Made by a program: the position numbers and the translations under genes
Assembly: GCA_030681525.1 (NCBI GenBank)
Contig: JAUXSD010000084.1
Span: 1-64,000 of the forward strand
Length of the DNA stretch: 64,000 nt
From: Solirubrobacteraceae bacterium
Lineage (GTDB): Bacteria; Actinomycetota; Thermoleophilia; Solirubrobacterales; Solirubrobacteraceae
Direction of reading: 5' to 3'
The notes under the pieces: model-generated
Told to the model about the DNA's origin: nothing
Databases searched by the model: none
The model's input: the letters and a program-made list of their open reading frames with translations, nothing else
In this document: piece after piece, positions 46,041 to 55,703 of the stretch
Layout of the letters: each line of letters starts with the position of its first letter
Position numbering within the stretch: the first letter of the stretch is position 1

Positions 46041-46694
46041 CTAGATGGTCGCGTCAGCCTCGGCGACCGCCGCCGGCGTGCGATGGCGGCGCACGATGAG
46101 CCAGGTCAGCCAGATGCCGATCACGAAGAGCGGGATGCCCATCGCGGTCTTCACCACGCCCAGCGCGACGACGCTCTCGGTGAGATACAGCGGCAGCTGC
46201 ACGACGAGGCGCAGCGCGAAGAGGCCCGCCCACAGCCACGACGCGAGCACGAAGGCGCGGGCGCGTTGCGGATCGCGGCGCCACTCCTTGCCCTCGCCGT
46301 CGAGGTTGGCCACGATGACGCCGACGAGCGGGTGCTTGACCGCGATCGAGATGACGAACGCCGACGCGTAGGCGGCGTTCATCAGCAGCCCGGGCAGAAA
46401 GAAGTTCTCCGCGCGCCCGCTGCGCGTCGCGATGAACGCGGCGATGCCGACCCCGACGAGGCCGGAGATCGCGTGCAGCGTCGTCTCGCGCTTGGCCAGG
46501 CGCGCGATCGTGAGCACGAGCGCCAGCGCGACGGCGACGATCGCGGCCGTGTTCGTGTTCGAGCCGGAGGCCGTGTAGGCGATGACGAAGGCCACTCCGG
46601 GCAGCGCCGTCTCGGCCATCCCCAGCGGGCCGCCGACCGCCTCGCGGAGGTTCATCGGCGGAGGCGCCTGGGGCTCCTGCTGGTCGTCGCTCAT
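46041..46694 (-). CDS. DUF3159-like membrane protein
   Basis: 217 aa, ~6 TM segments, REAVGGPLGMAETALPGVAFVIAY. Confidence 0.7.
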   Translation of the reverse strand: MSDDQQEPQAPPPMNLREAVGGPLGMAETALPGVAFVIAYTASGSNTNTAAIVAVALALVLTIARLAKRETTLHAISGLVGVGIAAFIATRSGRAENFFLPGLLMNAAYASAFVISIAVKHPLVGVIVANLDGEGKEWRRDPQRARAFVLASWLWAGLFALRLVVQLPLYLTESVVALGVVKTAMGIPLFVIGIWLTWLIVRRHRTPAAVAEADATI

Positions 46695-46716
46695 CCCCTG
46701 ATGATGCCCAACGCGG

Positions 46717-47709
46717 CTATGGCGCCAGCGGCGGGCGATTGCGGCGCAGCGCGCCGGGGCCGAGCAGGACCGCGCCGATGAGGAGAAACGGGACGAGGTT
46801 GAGCACGTGCAGGACGAGGGCGTAGGAGAGCGCCTCGGCGTGCGGGACGTCGAACGCGTTCAACGCGATGATCGTCGCCGCCTCGAAGACGCCGAGCGCC
46901 GCCGGGCTCGACGGCAGGACGAGCGAGAGGTTGATCGCGACCGTCACGAGGATCGCGGCGTCGAGCGGCAAGGAGAGGTGGAAGGCCTCCATGAGGATCC
47001 AGTAGGAGAGCGCGAGCACGAACCACGAGGCGAGCGTCAGCACGAAGCCCCGCAGCGCGATGACCGGGTTGCGCAGGGCGACCAGCCCGCGCGTCCCGTT
47101 GATCGCCGCGGCCTCCACGCGCTCGGCGAAGCCGGGCCGGCGGATGCGCCGCAGCGGGCTGAGCAGCCAGTGCACGGCACGGGCGTCGTAGCGCACGATG
47201 AGCACGATGACCACTGCCAGGGCGGCCGTGACGACCGCGCCGAGGATCGCCGCGTTGCGCAGCCACGAGATGTCGGGCAGCCAGGGGTAGGCGCACAGCA
47301 GCAGCAGCAGCAGCGCGAGCAGGTCGAAGACGCGCTCCACGACGACCGTCCCGACGATCTCCCCGAGCGGGGTCCTCGCGCGGCTGTTCAGCGCGATCAC
47401 GCGTGCGGCCTCGCCCGCACGGGCGGGCAGGATGTTGTTGAAGAAGTAGCCGACCAGCAGCCCGTACATCACCGCGCCCAGCGGCGGCCGCATCGTCTGG
47501 TCGTACAGCGCCCACCACCGCACGCCGCGCAGGACGATCGCCGCCGCGAAGACCGGCAGCGCCGGGATCAGCCAGACGAGGTCTGAGTCGCGAAACGCCT
47601 GCGCGGCGTCGTCGAACTCGACGCCGCGCAGGGCCAGGTACATGCAGGCCACGGTGACCGCGAGGCCGATGACCGCCAGCAGCGGCCGCACGCCGCGGCG
47701 CGTGGTCAC
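46717..47709 (-). CDS. LPG-synthase TM/flippase-like membrane protein
   Basis: GYFFNNILPARAGEAARVIALNSR...VGTVVVERVFDLLALL; start uncertain (track start 47745). Confidence 0.82.
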   Translation of the reverse strand: MTTRRGVRPLLAVIGLAVTVACMYLALRGVEFDDAAQAFRDSDLVWLIPALPVFAAAIVLRGVRWWALYDQTMRPPLGAVMYGLLVGYFFNNILPARAGEAARVIALNSRARTPLGEIVGTVVVERVFDLLALLLLLLCAYPWLPDISWLRNAAILGAVVTAALAVVIVLIVRYDARAVHWLLSPLRRIRRPGFAERVEAAAINGTRGLVALRNPVIALRGFVLTLASWFVLALSYWILMEAFHLSLPLDAAILVTVAINLSLVLPSSPAALGVFEAATIIALNAFDVPHAEALSYALVLHVLNLVPFLLIGAVLLGPGALRRNRPPLAP

Positions 47710-48455
47710 AGGCCGCGGCGCAACCGCACGGCGAACAGCACCCACACGGCGATCAGCCCGTCGCGCCAGGTGATGTTCTTGCCCTCGGCGTACGTGCGCC
47801 CGTAGTAGGCGATCGGCATCTCGTAGATGCGCAGCTTGCGACGGCAGATCTCGCCGGTGATCTCCGGCTCGATGCCGAAGTCGTCGCGCGTCAGGCGCAG
47901 CGACGCGAGCACCTCGGAGCGAAACGCCTTGTAGCCGGTCTCCATGTCGCTCAGCGTGGTGTTGAACAGCACGCCGGCCAGCAGCGACAGGAAGCGGTTG
48001 CCGATGAGATGCCAGAACATGTACGCGCGCTGCGGCGCGCCGCCGCTCAGGCGCGAGCCGTAGACGACGTCGGCGACGCCCTGCTCGATCGGGGCGATGA
48101 GCGCGATCACGTCGGTGGGGTCGTACTCCATGTCGGCGTCCTGGATGACCGCGATCTCCTTGCGCACGCGTGTGGCCGCCAGGCGCACCGCCGAGCCCTT
48201 GCCCCGGTTGGGCTGACGCAGCAACTCGACATGCGGATGGCCGGCCGCGTAGGACTCGACGATCGACGCCGTCGCGTCGGTCGAGCCGTCGTCGACGACG
48301 ACGATCTGCGCGTCGAGTCCCAGCGCGTCGATGCGCGCCAGGACCTCGCCGATCGTCGCCGCCTCGTTGTACGCCGGGATCAGAAACGAGACGCCGATCC
48401 GCTCATTGAACCTGACCGGACGACGGCGCCACCGCTTGGGTAGATTCGCCGGCAA
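47706..48455 (-). CDS. Glycosyltransferase family 2 (DPM1/DolP-Glc synthase-like)
   Basis: VSFLIPAYNEAATIGEVLARI, VVVDDGSTDATASIV, IQDADMEYDP; TTG 48455 is the only close conventional start candidate. Confidence 0.88.
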   Translation of the reverse strand: MPANLPKRWRRRPVRFNERIGVSFLIPAYNEAATIGEVLARIDALGLDAQIVVVDDGSTDATASIVESYAAGHPHVELLRQPNRGKGSAVRLAATRVRKEIAVIQDADMEYDPTDVIALIAPIEQGVADVVYGSRLSGGAPQRAYMFWHLIGNRFLSLLAGVLFNTTLSDMETGYKAFRSEVLASLRLTRDDFGIEPEITGEICRRKLRIYEMPIAYYGRTYAEGKNITWRDGLIAVWVLFAVRLRRGL

Positions 48456-49873
48456 TGGTTGCGGCGCGCGACAACCGCGGCGTCGCGATCCGGCTGGGCG
48501 GCGCGGTGGCCCTGTTCCTGCTGATCGTCGGGCAGGCACAGGTCACCGTCCTGGACGGCAACTCGATGCTCGCCGTCGCGCAGTCGATCGTCCACGACGG
48601 CTCGTTCGCCGTGCCGCCCGCGCTCGGCGTCCCCGGCCACGACGGCGAGACGTACTACTCCAAGTACGGGCTGCTGCTGCCGCTGCTGTCGGTCCTGCCG
48701 GTGCTCCTCGCCCAGCCGATCGGCGCGCTGACCGGCCGCGTGGATCTCGTCGAGGCCGCCGCCGCGGCGTCGATCATGCCGCTCGTGGCGGGCGCCCTCG
48801 CTGCCGCGCTGTTCGCCCTGGCTCGCCGCCTCGGCGCGCCACGCCCGGCGGCCGCGCTCGTCGCCGCGGGCATCGTGCTGGGGACGTACCTGCTGCCCTA
48901 CGGACGCGACTTCTTCACGGAGCCGCTCGTCGCGCTCGGCCTCGTCGTCATGGTCGAGCGTGCGCTGGCCGGCCGCGAGCGGCAGGCCGCGCTCGCGCTC
49001 GCCCTCGCGGTCCTCGCGCGACCGCAGTCCGCCGCGTTCGTGCCGCTGCTGCTCGGCTTCATGGCGCTGCGCGGCGACGGCGTGCGGGCGATCGCGCGGA
49101 CGATCCCGCCGCTGGCCGTCGCGGCGATCGTCACCGTTGCCTACAACCTGCACCGCTTCGCGGACCCCCTCGAGTTCGGCTACCGGCCACCGGTCGACCC
49201 GGGCTTCACCACCCCGCTGCCCGAGGGCACGAGCGGCCTGCTGTTCGACCTCGAGAAGTCGCTCGTGCTGTTCGCGCCGGCGCTGCTGCTCGCACCCCTG
49301 GCCCTCGCGGCGCTGTGGCGGAGCGCGCGGGCGACGGCGATGCTGCTGCTCGCGCTGTTCGCGGTCACGTTCGTGCTCGCCGCGACGTGGCACTCGTGGC
49401 AGGGCGGCTGGAGCTGGGGCCCGCGGCTGGTCATCCCCGGCGTCGCGCTCGTGCTCGTCGCGCTCGCGCCGTGGATCGGTTCGAGCCGGCGCCGCATGGG
49501 GCTCGCCGGGGCGCTGTTCGGCGTGGGCTTCGTGCTGTCGTTCTCGGCCGTGCTCGCACCGCCCGGGATGCAGCTCGTCGACCGCGCGCCGGGCACCGTG
49601 GGACCGCAGATCGTGCGCCAGTACCGCGAGCTGCCGCGGCTGACGGAGAACTCGATCGACGCGGCGAGCGATCGTCGCGCGCGCGATGGCGACTACCGCC
49701 GCTATCTGTCGTTGTGGCAGGCCAACCTCGTGCGGCAGGTCGGCGGCGGCGCGGCGCTGCCCGCGCTGCTCGTCACGTTGTCGGGGTTCGCGGCGCTGCT
49801 GTGGCTGGCTGTCGGCCTCGTGCGCGACTTGCGCCGGGACTTTGTTACGGAGACCATGTCGACGACCCGTTAG
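48455..49873 (+). CDS. Multi-TM glycosyltransferase/mannosyltransferase-like protein
   Basis: 472 aa with many TM segments; adjacent to GT2. Confidence 0.6.
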   Translation: MVAARDNRGVAIRLGGAVALFLLIVGQAQVTVLDGNSMLAVAQSIVHDGSFAVPPALGVPGHDGETYYSKYGLLLPLLSVLPVLLAQPIGALTGRVDLVEAAAAASIMPLVAGALAAALFALARRLGAPRPAAALVAAGIVLGTYLLPYGRDFFTEPLVALGLVVMVERALAGRERQAALALALAVLARPQSAAFVPLLLGFMALRGDGVRAIARTIPPLAVAAIVTVAYNLHRFADPLEFGYRPPVDPGFTTPLPEGTSGLLFDLEKSLVLFAPALLLAPLALAALWRSARATAMLLLALFAVTFVLAATWHSWQGGWSWGPRLVIPGVALVLVALAPWIGSSRRRMGLAGALFGVGFVLSFSAVLAPPGMQLVDRAPGTVGPQIVRQYRELPRLTENSIDAASDRRARDGDYRRYLSLWQANLVRQVGGGAALPALLVTLSGFAALLWLAVGLVRDLRRDFVTETMSTTR

Positions 49874-49920
49874 CCGCTAAGGTTCCGCGCTCGACCGGCA
49901 CGGACAGGGGAGACAGCAAC

Positions 49921-50871
49921 ATGGCACGCCCGATCATCCTCGGCGTCGTCGGAGATTCAGCGACAGGCAAGACGACCCTCACGAAGGGGCTCGTCGAGAT
50001 CCTGGGCAGCGAGAACGTCACCCACATCGGGATGGACGACTACCACTGCTATGACCGCCAGGAGCGCAAGGAGCACGAGATCACTCCGCTGAATCCGGAG
50101 TGCAACTACATGGACATCATCGGCCAGCACCTCACGCACCTGCGCAACGGTGAGCCGATCCTCAAGCCGGTCTACCAGCACGGTGACGGGACGTTCGGCC
50201 GGCCGGACTACGTCAAGCCGCAGAGCTTCGTGCTCATCGAGGGGCTGCTCGGCTACCACACGCCGGAGCTGAGCTCGAACTTCGACGTGCGGGTGTACCT
50301 CGCGCCGCCGGAGGAGTTGCGCAGGGAGTGGAAGGTCAAGCGCGACACGTCCAAGCGCGGCTACACCGAGGAGCAGGTGCTCGCCGAGCTCGACATGCGC
50401 GAGCCCGACTCCGAGTCCTTCATCCGGCCGCAGCGCTCCCGCGCGGACATCGTCGTCGCATTCCAGCCCGGCGTGAAGGACGACCCCGACCATCTCGACG
50501 CGGTGCTCACCCTGCGCGAAGGTCTGCCGCACCCCGACCTCTCCTCGCTGGAGGGCGGAGCCGACGCGATCGAGGTCGAGCAGCACGCCTCGGAGCGCCG
50601 CATCCGGATTCCCGGCGAGATCGACAAGGAGCGCGGCGCCGCCATCGAGGAGGCGATCTGGGAGCAGATGCACTTCGCTCGCCACCTGCGCACCGAGCAG
50701 CTCGGGCTGTTCGCGATCGGCACCGACGAGGAGCACCGCTCTGAGTCGCTGGCGATCACCCAGGTCCTCATCCTCTACCACCTGGTGACGGCGAAGGCCA
50801 CGGCCGCCATCGGCGGCGACGACGTCGCCAACGGACGCGACACCGCGTCGGGCGTGCCGTCGCCGGCGTAG
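49921..50871 (+). CDS. prk: Phosphoribulokinase, paralog of 22583-23521
   Basis: MARPIILGVVGDSATGKTTLTKGLVEILG; EITPLNPECNYMDIIGQHLTHLRNGEPILKPVYQHGDGTFG. Confidence 0.88.
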   Translation: MARPIILGVVGDSATGKTTLTKGLVEILGSENVTHIGMDDYHCYDRQERKEHEITPLNPECNYMDIIGQHLTHLRNGEPILKPVYQHGDGTFGRPDYVKPQSFVLIEGLLGYHTPELSSNFDVRVYLAPPEELRREWKVKRDTSKRGYTEEQVLAELDMREPDSESFIRPQRSRADIVVAFQPGVKDDPDHLDAVLTLREGLPHPDLSSLEGGADAIEVEQHASERRIRIPGEIDKERGAAIEEAIWEQMHFARHLRTEQLGLFAIGTDEEHRSESLAITQVLILYHLVTAKATAAIGGDDVANGRDTASGVPSPA

Positions 50872-50889
50872 CGGCACCGCGCCGTAAAC

Positions 50890-50902
50890 GAGAATGATTC
50901 TC
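50890..50902. promoter_or_regulatory. Zur/Fur-type palindrome upstream of zinc-binding protein gene
   Basis: GAGAAT-G-ATTCTC perfect 6-1-6 inverted repeat immediately upstream of TGCTAGCGT -10-like element. Confidence 0.7.
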
Positions 50903-50918
50903 TGCTAGCGTCGGGCGG

Positions 50919-51848
50919 GTGCTCTCCCGCCGGACGCTCGCCCTCGCTGCCGCCGGCCTGACCGCGGGGCTGCTCGGCGCCTGCGGGTCGGAGGCCGGCC
51001 CGGGCGACGCCCGCACCGCGGTGGCGACGACGACGCAGGTCGCCGACCTCGCGCGCGCCGTCGCCGGCGACCGCGCCGAGGTGCGCCAGATCCTGCGCCC
51101 GAACTCCGATCCGCACGACTACGAGCCGCGGCCGAGCGACGTCAAGGCGGTCGCCGGCGCCGCCGTCGTGCTGCGCTCGGGGGGCGGGCTGGACGACTGG
51201 CTCGGCGAGGTCCTCGACAACGCCGGCTCGGACGCGGAGGCGACGACGCTGATCGACGCCGTGCGCACGCGCGGCCGCGACCGCGGGGTCGACCCGCACT
51301 GGTGGCAGGATCCGCGCAACGCGATCGCCGTCGTGCAGCGCATCCGCGACGTGCTGGTCGCGGCCGATCCGGGCGGGCGCGGCGAGTACACGGCCAACGC
51401 GGCGAGCTACCTCGCCCGGCTGCGGGCGCTCGACGCGGCCATCGCCCGGTGCATGAGCTCGATCCCGGCCGACCGGCGCCGGCTCGTCACCGACCACGAC
51501 GCGCTCGGCCCCTATGCCGAGCGCTACGACATCGACGTCATCGGCACGGTGATCCCGGGGCGCACCACGCAGGCGCAGGCCTCCGCGGGCGAGGTCGTGC
51601 GCCTCGCGCGCACGATCCGGTCGACCGGCGTGCGGACGATCTTCCCCCAGGGGTCGGGCAGCGCGAAGCTCGTCCGGGCGGTCGCGCGCGAGGCCGGGGC
51701 GTCGGTCGGGCCGGCGCTGTACGCCGACACGCTCGGGCCGGCCGGCAGCCCGGGCGCGACGTACACCGGCTCGCTGCGCTTCAACACGCGCGCCCTCGCC
51801 GTGGGCTTCGGCGCGCGCACCGGCGCGAGCTCGGCCTGTCAGCTGTAG
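50919..51848 (+). CDS. Zinc/manganese ABC transporter substrate-binding lipoprotein (ZnuA-like)
   Basis: Lipobox LLGACGS; VRQILRPNSDPHDYEPRPSD, HWWQDPRNAIAVV, VTDHDALGPYAERYDI. Confidence 0.9.
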   Translation: MLSRRTLALAAAGLTAGLLGACGSEAGPGDARTAVATTTQVADLARAVAGDRAEVRQILRPNSDPHDYEPRPSDVKAVAGAAVVLRSGGGLDDWLGEVLDNAGSDAEATTLIDAVRTRGRDRGVDPHWWQDPRNAIAVVQRIRDVLVAADPGGRGEYTANAASYLARLRALDAAIARCMSSIPADRRRLVTDHDALGPYAERYDIDVIGTVIPGRTTQAQASAGEVVRLARTIRSTGVRTIFPQGSGSAKLVRAVAREAGASVGPALYADTLGPAGSPGATYTGSLRFNTRALAVGFGARTGASSACQL

Positions 51849-52960
51849 GAGTCCCAGAGCTTGAGGAACACCAGCGGGTCGATCGGCGCGCCGCCGGTGT
51901 ACCAGCCCGGCGCATCCCACAGCTCGAAGTGCAGATGGCAGCCGCGCGCGTCGCCGGTGTCGCCGACGTTGCCGATCCGCTGACCGGTCAGCACGCGAGC
52001 GCCCTGGGCCAGCGGCGAGCGCTCCTGCAGGTGCATGTAGACGTAGTCGACGTCGGTGCCCTCGCCGTCGATGACGACGTAGTTGCCGGCCGAGCGCTCG
52101 AACTTGTTGAGCTTCACGACGCCGCCGCGCGCCGCCACCAGCGGCGTGCCGCAGCGGGCGAACACGTCATGGCCCTGGTGCGTGTGGCCGCTGCGCTGCG
52201 CGCCGAAGGCCGCCTGGCCCGACCCGTAGCTGTGGCGCCCGCGCACGGGAAAGATGTGGTCGACGAGGTCGAAGCCGCCGGTCGCCAGCGCGGCGGGCGC
52301 GGATGCGGCGACGGCTCCGGGGGCGGGCCCTCCGGCGAAGACCCGGAACTCGTAGCGGCCGACGGGCTGCGCGACGCCCTCGATCCGGCCGTCCCAGGTG
52401 ATCGAACTGACCGCCTCGGGCGCCAGCGCGACCGGCCACGTCGTGACGACGGCGCCGTCGATCACGCGCACGAGGGCGACCGTCACGAGCATCGCTCGCC
52501 GGGCCAGCAGGTCGACCCGGGCCGGTCGGGCCGCGTCGTAGTACACGCGCCGGCCGACGACGCGGACGTCGAGCGCGGCAGAGCTCCCGGCGCCGCGCTG
52601 GATCGAGACGACGGCACGGCTTGCCACCGAGCGCGCCCCGTCGCCGTTGACCGCGCGCAGCCGGCCGCTCGTCGCCTTGTCGGGGACCGTGACGTCGACG
52701 CTGTTGCGGCGCGCCTTGCTCACGCGCACGGTCGCGTTGTCGGCGTGGCCGCCGCCGCCGAGGAAGACGATCTTGGCGACCTCGCGCATGCCGCTGCCGC
52801 GGACGCGCAGCAGGCTGCCGGGCTTCGCCGCGTCAGCGGTCGCGCAGCGCGCGACACACGACACCGACTTGATCTTCGCGGGCGCGGACGCGAAGGCGCC
52901 ACCGGAGCCCGCGGACGCCGTCGCGGGCGCGATCAGCCCTGCTCCGCATGCCATCAGCAC
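51839..52960 (-). CDS. Secreted M23 family metallopeptidase
   Basis: FPVRGRHSYGSGQAAFGAQRSGHTHQGHDVFARCGTPLVAARGGVV...YMHLQ...GCHLHFEL. Confidence 0.9.
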   Translation of the reverse strand: MLMACGAGLIAPATASAGSGGAFASAPAKIKSVSCVARCATADAAKPGSLLRVRGSGMREVAKIVFLGGGGHADNATVRVSKARRNSVDVTVPDKATSGRLRAVNGDGARSVASRAVVSIQRGAGSSAALDVRVVGRRVYYDAARPARVDLLARRAMLVTVALVRVIDGAVVTTWPVALAPEAVSSITWDGRIEGVAQPVGRYEFRVFAGGPAPGAVAASAPAALATGGFDLVDHIFPVRGRHSYGSGQAAFGAQRSGHTHQGHDVFARCGTPLVAARGGVVKLNKFERSAGNYVVIDGEGTDVDYVYMHLQERSPLAQGARVLTGQRIGNVGDTGDARGCHLHFELWDAPGWYTGGAPIDPLVFLKLWDSYS

Positions 52961-53137
52961 GACGCTGCGCTTCAGCTCGACCAGTCCCCCGCGTTATTGA
53001 TCGTCCCCCCGAGATCGCCCGCAGCACGGGGATCCGGCGATCTGCTGCGCGGGACCGTAGCGGATCGCGACGACGCCACGTCGGCCGATTGCCCCGGCAA
53101 ACTCGATGTCGATTTGGTTTGTCTACACTGCTGACTC

Positions 53138-53166
53138 GCCGCGCGGAAGTTCGCGTGGCCTTTTTT
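53138..53166 (+). promoter_or_regulatory. Hairpin plus U-tract leader immediately upstream of rplM
   Basis: GCCGCGCG-GAAGTT-CGCGTGGC then CTTTTTT; ends 5 nt before ATG 53172. Confidence 0.75.
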
Positions 53167-53171
53167 CCGTC

Positions 53172-53606
53172 ATGAAGACCTACGTCGCCAACGCCAACGA
53201 TCGCGAGCGCAACTGGCTCGTCGTCGACGCCACCGGGCAAACGCTCGGGCGTCTGGCGACGCAGATCGCCGACACGCTGCGCGGCAAGCGCAAGCCGACC
53301 TACACCCCGCACGTCGACACCGGCGACTTCGTCGTCGTCATCAACGCCGAGAAGATCGCCGTCACCGGCAACAAGCGCGCGGACAAGCTGTACTACCGCC
53401 ACTCGGGCTACCCCGGCGGGCTGAAGACGCGCACGCTCAACGACATGCTCGAGCGGCGTCCCGAAGAGGTCCTGCGCCTCGCGGTCAAGGGCATGCTGCC
53501 CCGCAACCGCCTGGCCCGCAAGCAGCTCACCAAGCTCAAGATCTACGCCGGGCCCGAGCATCCGCACCAGGCCCAGAAGCCGCAACCGATGGAGCTGAAG
53601 TCGTGA
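53172..53606 (+). CDS. rplM: 50S ribosomal protein L13
   Basis: [62 protein letters not shown]. Confidence 0.97.
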   Translation: MKTYVANANDRERNWLVVDATGQTLGRLATQIADTLRGKRKPTYTPHVDTGDFVVVINAEKIAVTGNKRADKLYYRHSGYPGGLKTRTLNDMLERRPEEVLRLAVKGMLPRNRLARKQLTKLKIYAGPEHPHQAQKPQPMELKS

Positions 53607-54328
53607 TCGACGAGAGCGCCGAGCCGCCCGAGTCCGAAGAGACCGCGGCGCCCACGCCGGAGGCCGAGGCCTCCGCTCCCGTCCCCGCCGACGAGCCCGC
53701 CGCCGACCCGGCCGTGCCCGCGCCGCCGGCCGCGCTCGAAGAGGACATCGACGACGACGCGCCCGCCGCTCCGCGCGTCAAGCCCGCGATCCCCGGTGCC
53801 GACCTCGAGGTCGACATCGTGCTCGAGGGCGCCGACCCGCTGGCGCGCGAGGAGCAGGAGGAGCTCGACGCCGCCGCGGCCGCCGCCGAGGAGGACCGCG
53901 CCGACGAGCAGCCCGTCGCGGCCGCCATCGACCTCGCCGCCGGCGCGCGCTACCGCGCGACGGGCAAGCGCAAGACCGCGGTCGCCCGCGTGATCCTGCG
54001 CCCCGGCTCCGGCGCGTACACCGTCAACGGCAAGACGCTCGACGACTACTTCCCGCGTCCCGCCCTGGGGCGCAACATCCGCCAGCCGCTGGAGACCGTC
54101 GGCTACGAGGACCGCATGGACGTCGTGGTCCGCGTGCACGGCGGCGGCGTCAGCGCCCAGGCCGGCGCGCTGCGCCATGGCATCTCGCGCGCGCTGCTCG
54201 AGGCCGACCCGAACCTGCGCGGCGAGCTCAAGCGCCGCGGCTTCCTCACGCGCGATCCGCGCGTGAAGGAGCGCAAGAAGGCCGGGCTGAAGAAGGCCCG
54301 CAAGCGGCCGCAGTTCAGCAAGCGCTAG
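53603..54328 (+). CDS. rpsI: 30S ribosomal protein S9 with long acidic N-terminal extension
   Basis: C-terminal [21 protein letters not shown]...[12 protein letters not shown]; about 110 aa of acidic/Ala/Pro-rich N-terminus. Confidence 0.95.
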   Translation: MIDESAEPPESEETAAPTPEAEASAPVPADEPAADPAVPAPPAALEEDIDDDAPAAPRVKPAIPGADLEVDIVLEGADPLAREEQEELDAAAAAAEEDRADEQPVAAAIDLAAGARYRATGKRKTAVARVILRPGSGAYTVNGKTLDDYFPRPALGRNIRQPLETVGYEDRMDVVVRVHGGGVSAQAGALRHGISRALLEADPNLRGELKRRGFLTRDPRVKERKKAGLKKARKRPQFSKR

Positions 54329-54362
54329 AGCGCTTCGCGGCGCTGCGCGCGTACACGTCCAC

Positions 54363-55679
54363 ATGCGCAAGCTCTTCGGCACCGACGGTGTCCGAGGTGT
54401 CGCCGGTGAGCTGCTCACGGCTGAGCTGGCCCTCGCGCTGGGCAGCGCCGCGACCCGCGAGATCGGCGGCGAGCGCCCGCGCGTGCTCGTCATCCGCGAC
54501 CCGCGCGAGTCCGGCGCGATGCTCGAGTCCGCGCTCGCCGCGGGCATCGCCGCGGCCGGCGGCGACGTGCTGCTCGGCGGCGTGCTGCCGACGCCCGCCG
54601 CGCCTCTGCTGATCGGGCGCTACGGCTTCGATCTCGCCGCGGTCATCTCCGCGTCGCACAACCCGTTCGGCGACAACGGGATCAAGTTCTTCGGCGCCGA
54701 TCGCTTTAAGCTCTCCGATGCCACCGAGCTGGCGATCGAGCAGCGCCTCGACGACCCGCCGGGCGGCGGCGTCGCGTCGCGGATCGGCTCCGTCAGCCAT
54801 CTGCGCGGGACCGACGAGGACTACCTGCGCGCCCTGCAGGAGCGCTTCGCCGGCCTGTCGCTGACGGGGCTCGACGTCGCGCTGGACTGCGCGAACGGGG
54901 CGACCCATCGCTGTGCGCCCGAGATCTTCCGCCGGCTGGGCGCGACGGTGACGGTGCTCGCGGCCTCGCCCGACGGGCGCAACATCAACGACGGCTGCGG
55001 CTCGACGCACCCCGCAGCCCTCGTCGAGCAGGTGCGCGCGGGCGGCCACGACGTCGGCTTCGCGTTCGACGGTGACGGCGACCGTGTGCTGGCGGTCGAC
55101 CGCACCGGGACGCTCGTCGACGGCGACGAGCTCATCGCGCTCGCGACGCTGCACCTGCGCCGGCACGACCGCCTGCCCGGCGGGGGCGTCGTCGTGACCG
55201 TGATGACGAACTTCGGCTTTCACACCGCGATGCGCGAGGCCGGGGTGCAGGTCGCCACGACGGCGGTCGGCGACCGCTACGTGCTCGAGGAGCTGCGGGC
55301 GCGCGACTGGGGGCTGGGCGGCGAGCAGTCCGGCCACATCATCGACATGGGCTTCGTGCCGTCGGGCGACGGCATCGCCTCCGCGCTGCTGACGCTCGAG
55401 GCGCTGGCCGGCCGCGACCTCGCGGAGCGCAGCGCGATGGACAAGCTGCCCCAGCAGCTCGTCAACGTGCGCGTGGCCGACCGCGACGCGGCGATGCGGA
55501 GCGCGGCGCTGCGCGAGGCGATGGACCGCGAGGCGGCGGCGCTGGAGGGGCGCGGCCGCGTGCTCGTGCGCCCGTCGGGCACCGAGCAGCTCGTGCGCGT
55601 CATGGTCGAGGCACCGAGCGAGGAGGAGACGGCGGCGGTGTGCGCCCGGCTCGTGGCGATCGTGGAATCCGCGGGCTGA
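54363..55679 (+). CDS. glmM: Phosphoglucosamine mutase
   Basis: MRKLFGTDGVRGVAGELLT, ISASHNPFGDNGIKFFG, FDGDGDRVLAVD, RPSGTEQLVRVMVEA. Confidence 0.96.
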   Translation: MRKLFGTDGVRGVAGELLTAELALALGSAATREIGGERPRVLVIRDPRESGAMLESALAAGIAAAGGDVLLGGVLPTPAAPLLIGRYGFDLAAVISASHNPFGDNGIKFFGADRFKLSDATELAIEQRLDDPPGGGVASRIGSVSHLRGTDEDYLRALQERFAGLSLTGLDVALDCANGATHRCAPEIFRRLGATVTVLAASPDGRNINDGCGSTHPAALVEQVRAGGHDVGFAFDGDGDRVLAVDRTGTLVDGDELIALATLHLRRHDRLPGGGVVVTVMTNFGFHTAMREAGVQVATTAVGDRYVLEELRARDWGLGGEQSGHIIDMGFVPSGDGIASALLTLEALAGRDLAERSAMDKLPQQLVNVRVADRDAAMRSAALREAMDREAAALEGRGRVLVRPSGTEQLVRVMVEAPSEEETAAVCARLVAIVESAG

Positions 55680-55703
55680 CCCGCCAGCGCCGACCGCCGG
55701 CTC

